Shown: piece after piece, positions 61,520 through 64,000 of the stretch
How positions within the stretch are numbered: position 1 is the first letter of the stretch
How the letters are laid out: each line of letters begins with the position of its first letter
Assembly: GCF_051713825.1 (NCBI RefSeq)
Contig: NZ_JBIOQR010000002.1
Coordinates: forward strand, 62,001-126,000
DNA length: 64,000 bases
Origin: Enterococcus_K sp051713825
GTDB lineage: Bacteria > Bacillota > Bacilli > Lactobacillales > Enterococcaceae
Direction: 5' to 3'
The notes under the pieces: generated by a model
The model's input: only the letters and a program-made list of their open reading frames with translations
What the model was told of the DNA's origin: nothing
Database searches by the model: none
Position numbers and translations under genes: made by a program

Positions 61520-64000
61520 TTAATTCCCAGGTCCAGACACTAATGTCCAAGTTAACGTACCTTCATAGGTTCCCAGTCGTTGTTTGGCAACTGGAATTTT
61601 TAACTTCAGCCCTTTGTCTTTCGTTTCACCCCATTGATTTGAAATGACAAATTGACCATCTTGTTGAAGTGTTGTTTCTTCAACAATTACTGCATTTTTG
61701 CTTAACAGTTGTTCATTTAAGCCGTTTTCGAAGTACATCGTTTCACTCAGTGTCGTTGTTCCCGAAGAAAGTGGTGTGGTCTCAGCAACGGTCATCTGCC
61801 ATTTCCCCTTATCTCCACCTCTTGTGTCCTCAACAGTTAGATTCCCCGTAATTGTTGGCCAGTATGTTTGGGTCTGGCTGGAAACCATTTGATTGCCAAA
61901 GTTAAACCCAGCTGGCACCTCCACTATTTTGAGTTCACCAGAGATTAGAACATTGACGATTTTGGTCAATGAAACAGAGCCGTTGATATAGCTATACTTC
62001 GTCTCAACATTTTTTGATAACTCGTCAGATGTCACATATTTAATTGCGTTAAATGCTGTTGGATCAATTGTTGGTTTCACTGAAGCCCGTCCATCCGCAA
62101 ATAGTACTTGTGCCCAAGTATGAGTATTCAATTCCACATCATCAGCTAAAGCATTGGCTTCTTCTAACTTGAAGCGAGCCGCTTTTGCGTATAGTGCTGT
62201 ACTACGATCTGAAGAAATACTTGACTCATCTCGAACAACTACTAGGTTGTATACTTGACTCACTTTATTAACAGCGGTTTTTCCTGAAGTATAGGTAACT
62301 TGATGCACTCGCGATACATCATTTAACCCTAAAGGCTGCTGGATATCTGACACCATTTTTTCTGTAATATCATCCGTTAAAAATGGTCGTCCTTGTGCCG
62401 AGGTATACGCATAAATCTGTTCTTTAGTAATTGCTTTTGCTTCAGTCTCTGTAATAAAAACATGCTCTCCAGATAACTCTGCTTTATTGGAATACTTCAC
62501 TTTGACCGTGTAACTATATTCTCCATCCATAGAAGACCAGTCAACCGCTTTAGAATTCGTTTGTTCCCCGATTTCTTGATCCGTTTGCCCGATTTTCGTT
62601 GAAGTAATTTTCCCAGAATAGAACCAAGAACCGGTAATATCTGTTTCAGGTGTAAACGTTAAGGTTGGTAAAATGTTATGGCCCATAGGAATTACTAATC
62701 GGCCTTTTTTGACTTGTTTATTCGCCCTTTCAGTTCCCCAAGCATCAAGAGATAACGGTTCATTGTTTTCTTTCACCTGCGAAACATTATGTGCAATCAT
62801 TCCGTCTCCATCTGCCACACCTGGTATTTCAACTTCATAATCGATAATCGATCCTGGAATCGCAATCCCATAGCCGCTACCTGTTTTCTTAATATCATTG
62901 TCGCCAATGTACGTCTTCCCTGTGTTCTTATCAATTCCAGTAAAGTTGGCTGGTTTAATATTAAGAGCGTTATTTTTTGTCGGGTTGACGGTTAATACTT
63001 GAAACGCCTGTGACTCACCAAACCATGTGCCCTCGCTTTTGGTCAATAGAGAGGCTGCAGGTGACGTCGTAATCCATGTAAGGCGATCTTTTAATTCATC
63101 CGGTGTTTCGAAATCAGAAATATTGATTTTCCCAGCGCCTGGAAGTGACTCAACGGTCCCTTCATCTTCGACTGTCAATTTACCGATAGAAATAATACCA
63201 GTTGTATTGCTCGGAGAAATTCCAAACCCAGCGCCTTTTGATAAATGAATCGAACCAAACCCATTATAATCAGTTAGATGGTTCCCAGCTGATGCAACAC
63301 TGCTGTTTTTCACACTACCCGCATTGGCCATCAATTTTGTTCCATTGGTGATAGTCATTTCAGTAAAGTTCACAATTCCCACACCGTTCACATTAATGGG
63401 ATCCTTTTGATAGACACCTGTCTCATCCACATTTTGACCCACGTTTATGGTAATCTTATTACTGCTATCACTAACGATTTTGTTTGTTAAACTATCCGTG
63501 TTATTTCCACCAGAAAGACCGTTAATACTTGATACACCCTGGATGTTCATCTCAACATTTCTGAGGATTTTTCCTGCAGAAATATTTGAATAGTTTGTCG
63601 CATAGAAATTACCGACCTTTGAACCTGATGCTTGGATGTTCATAATGATGGAACCACTCTTTGTGTTCACAGCACTACTTCCCCCATCTCCATAAAGAGA
63701 GGCGCCATTTAAAACATCTAATCCCGGTTTTGTAAAGACATTTAGAGTCACCGTATTAGACGTATTGGTACCTAGCTTCGTCGTTCCAGCATAAGGAATT
63801 CCTCCACTAATACTGGTTCCTGTTGGTAGCCCAAATTGACCGTCATACTCTCTTAAGTCGATGGTTAACTCACTATCGCCAAGAATTGATCCAGCATAGG
63901 TTGGTCCTCCTGCCAAAGCTTCTCTTGTTGCAACGGACGTACTGTGGTTTTTCCCAGAAAAGTCGCCACCATAAATATAGTTTTTCGAATCCCCTGTTAT
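61520..64000 (-). CDS. Giant WxL adhesin of operon 2 (N-terminus beyond the window)
   Basis: About 826 residues visible; the frame is open through 64000, so the start lies outside. Visible order: beta-helix/pectate-lyase-like adhesive repeats (Gly/Asn/Ser-rich, to about 63150), several beta-sandwich segments (about 63100-61950), then the WxL domain with GKWQMTVAETT and the terminal LTWTLVSGPGN. It differs from the operon 1 giant in having no Big_3-type Ig array. Expected to be the outermost adhesive component. Confidence 0.88.
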   Translation of the reverse strand: MTGDSKNYIYGGDFSGKNHSTSVATREALAGGPTYAGSILGDSELTIDLREYDGQFGLPTGTSISGGIPYAGTTKLGTNTSNTVTLNVFTKPGLDVLNGASLYGDGGSSAVNTKSGSIIMNIQASGSKVGNFYATNYSNISAGKILRNVEMNIQGVSSINGLSGGNNTDSLTNKIVSDSSNKITINVGQNVDETGVYQKDPINVNGVGIVNFTEMTITNGTKLMANAGSVKNSSVASAGNHLTDYNGFGSIHLSKGAGFGISPSNTTGIISIGKLTVEDEGTVESLPGAGKINISDFETPDELKDRLTWITTSPAASLLTKSEGTWFGESQAFQVLTVNPTKNNALNIKPANFTGIDKNTGKTYIGDNDIKKTGSGYGIAIPGSIIDYEVEIPGVADGDGMIAHNVSQVKENNEPLSLDAWGTERANKQVKKGRLVIPMGHNILPTLTFTPETDITGSWFYSGKITSTKIGQTDQEIGEQTNSKAVDWSSMDGEYSYTVKVKYSNKAELSGEHVFITETEAKAITKEQIYAYTSAQGRPFLTDDITEKMVSDIQQPLGLNDVSRVHQVTYTSGKTAVNKVSQVYNLVVVRDESSISSDRSTALYAKAARFKLEEANALADDVELNTHTWAQVLFADGRASVKPTIDPTAFNAIKYVTSDELSKNVETKYSYINGSVSLTKIVNVLISGELKIVEVPAGFNFGNQMVSSQTQTYWPTITGNLTVEDTRGGDKGKWQMTVAETTPLSSGTTTLSETMYFENGLNEQLLSKNAVIVEETTLQQDGQFVISNQWGETKDKGLKLKIPVAKQRLGTYEGTLTWTLVSGPGN

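Noticed and set aside
1..64000. tRNA, rRNA, riboswitch or T-box elements
   Set aside because: I looked in all gaps longer than 300 bases and saw no cloverleaf ends, conserved rRNA stretches or recognisable leader motifs.

Overview
The window is low-GC Firmicutes DNA and most likely comes from an Enterococcus or a close relative. The evidence is strong AGGAGG ribosome-binding sites, lipobox and LPxTG surface proteins, Mga- and Rgg-type regulators, and above all two complete WxL surface-protein operons (WxL proteins plus a DUF916/DUF3324 partner plus a sortase). That combination is characteristic of enterococci, lactobacilli and listeriae. I saw no rRNA, tRNA, CRISPR array or replication origin.

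Left part (1-34.8 kb) is mainly sugar uptake and sensing. Positions 1-7.6 kb hold an ABC sugar importer (binding lipoprotein and two permeases, no ATPase) between two GH65 glycoside phosphorylases, preceded by the tail of a possible beta-phosphoglucomutase. This looks like uptake and phosphorolysis of an alpha-glucosyl disaccharide. At 8.1-12.5 kb there is an orphan integrase N-terminal half and a response regulator / ABC exporter / histidine kinase cluster of the peptide-antibiotic-sensing type. At 13.1-18.7 kb are an LPKTG surface protein with 99-bp coding repeats, an unknown very basic protein, a large intergenic repeat element, a two-domain lipoprotein and an AAA/DUF4143 ATPase behind a palindromic operator. 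At 18.8-29.7 kb a GntR/LacI-type regulator sits between a GH1 phospho-beta-glucosidase and a GH2 beta-galactosidase operon (lacZ, ABC importer, DUF624 membrane protein, PLP enzyme). Both promoter regions share an AT-rich operator. At 29.9-34.8 kb a DeoR regulator and a second copy of the repeat element precede an operon pairing a nucleoside hydrolase with a glucose-family PTS (EIIBC, EIIA) and a small P-loop kinase.

Middle part (34.9-43.4 kb): two Rgg-like regulators flank an ABC-2 exporter. A LytTR regulator/DUF3021 pair follows, with direct repeats of LytTR spacing upstream. An intact ISLre2-type insertion sequence with a 9-bp target duplication comes next.

Right part (43.4-64 kb): everything is on the minus strand and forms two paralogous WxL operons with the same gene order: giant WxL adhesin, small LPxTG protein, three WxL proteins, DUF916/DUF3324 WxL-interacting protein, sortase. 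The second operon continues into a 72-aa protein, a secreted Ser/Thr/Lys-rich protein and an overlapping Mga-like regulator. A second Mga-like regulator lies between the operons. The giant protein of operon 2 runs off the right edge. The small LPxTG proteins begin, after signal cleavage, with the same short Tyr-x-Ser-Asn-Gly-x-x-x-Phe-like strand as most of the WxL proteins but lack the WxL domain. This suggests that a shared N-terminal docking element links a covalently wall-anchored adaptor to non-covalently attached WxL proteins.
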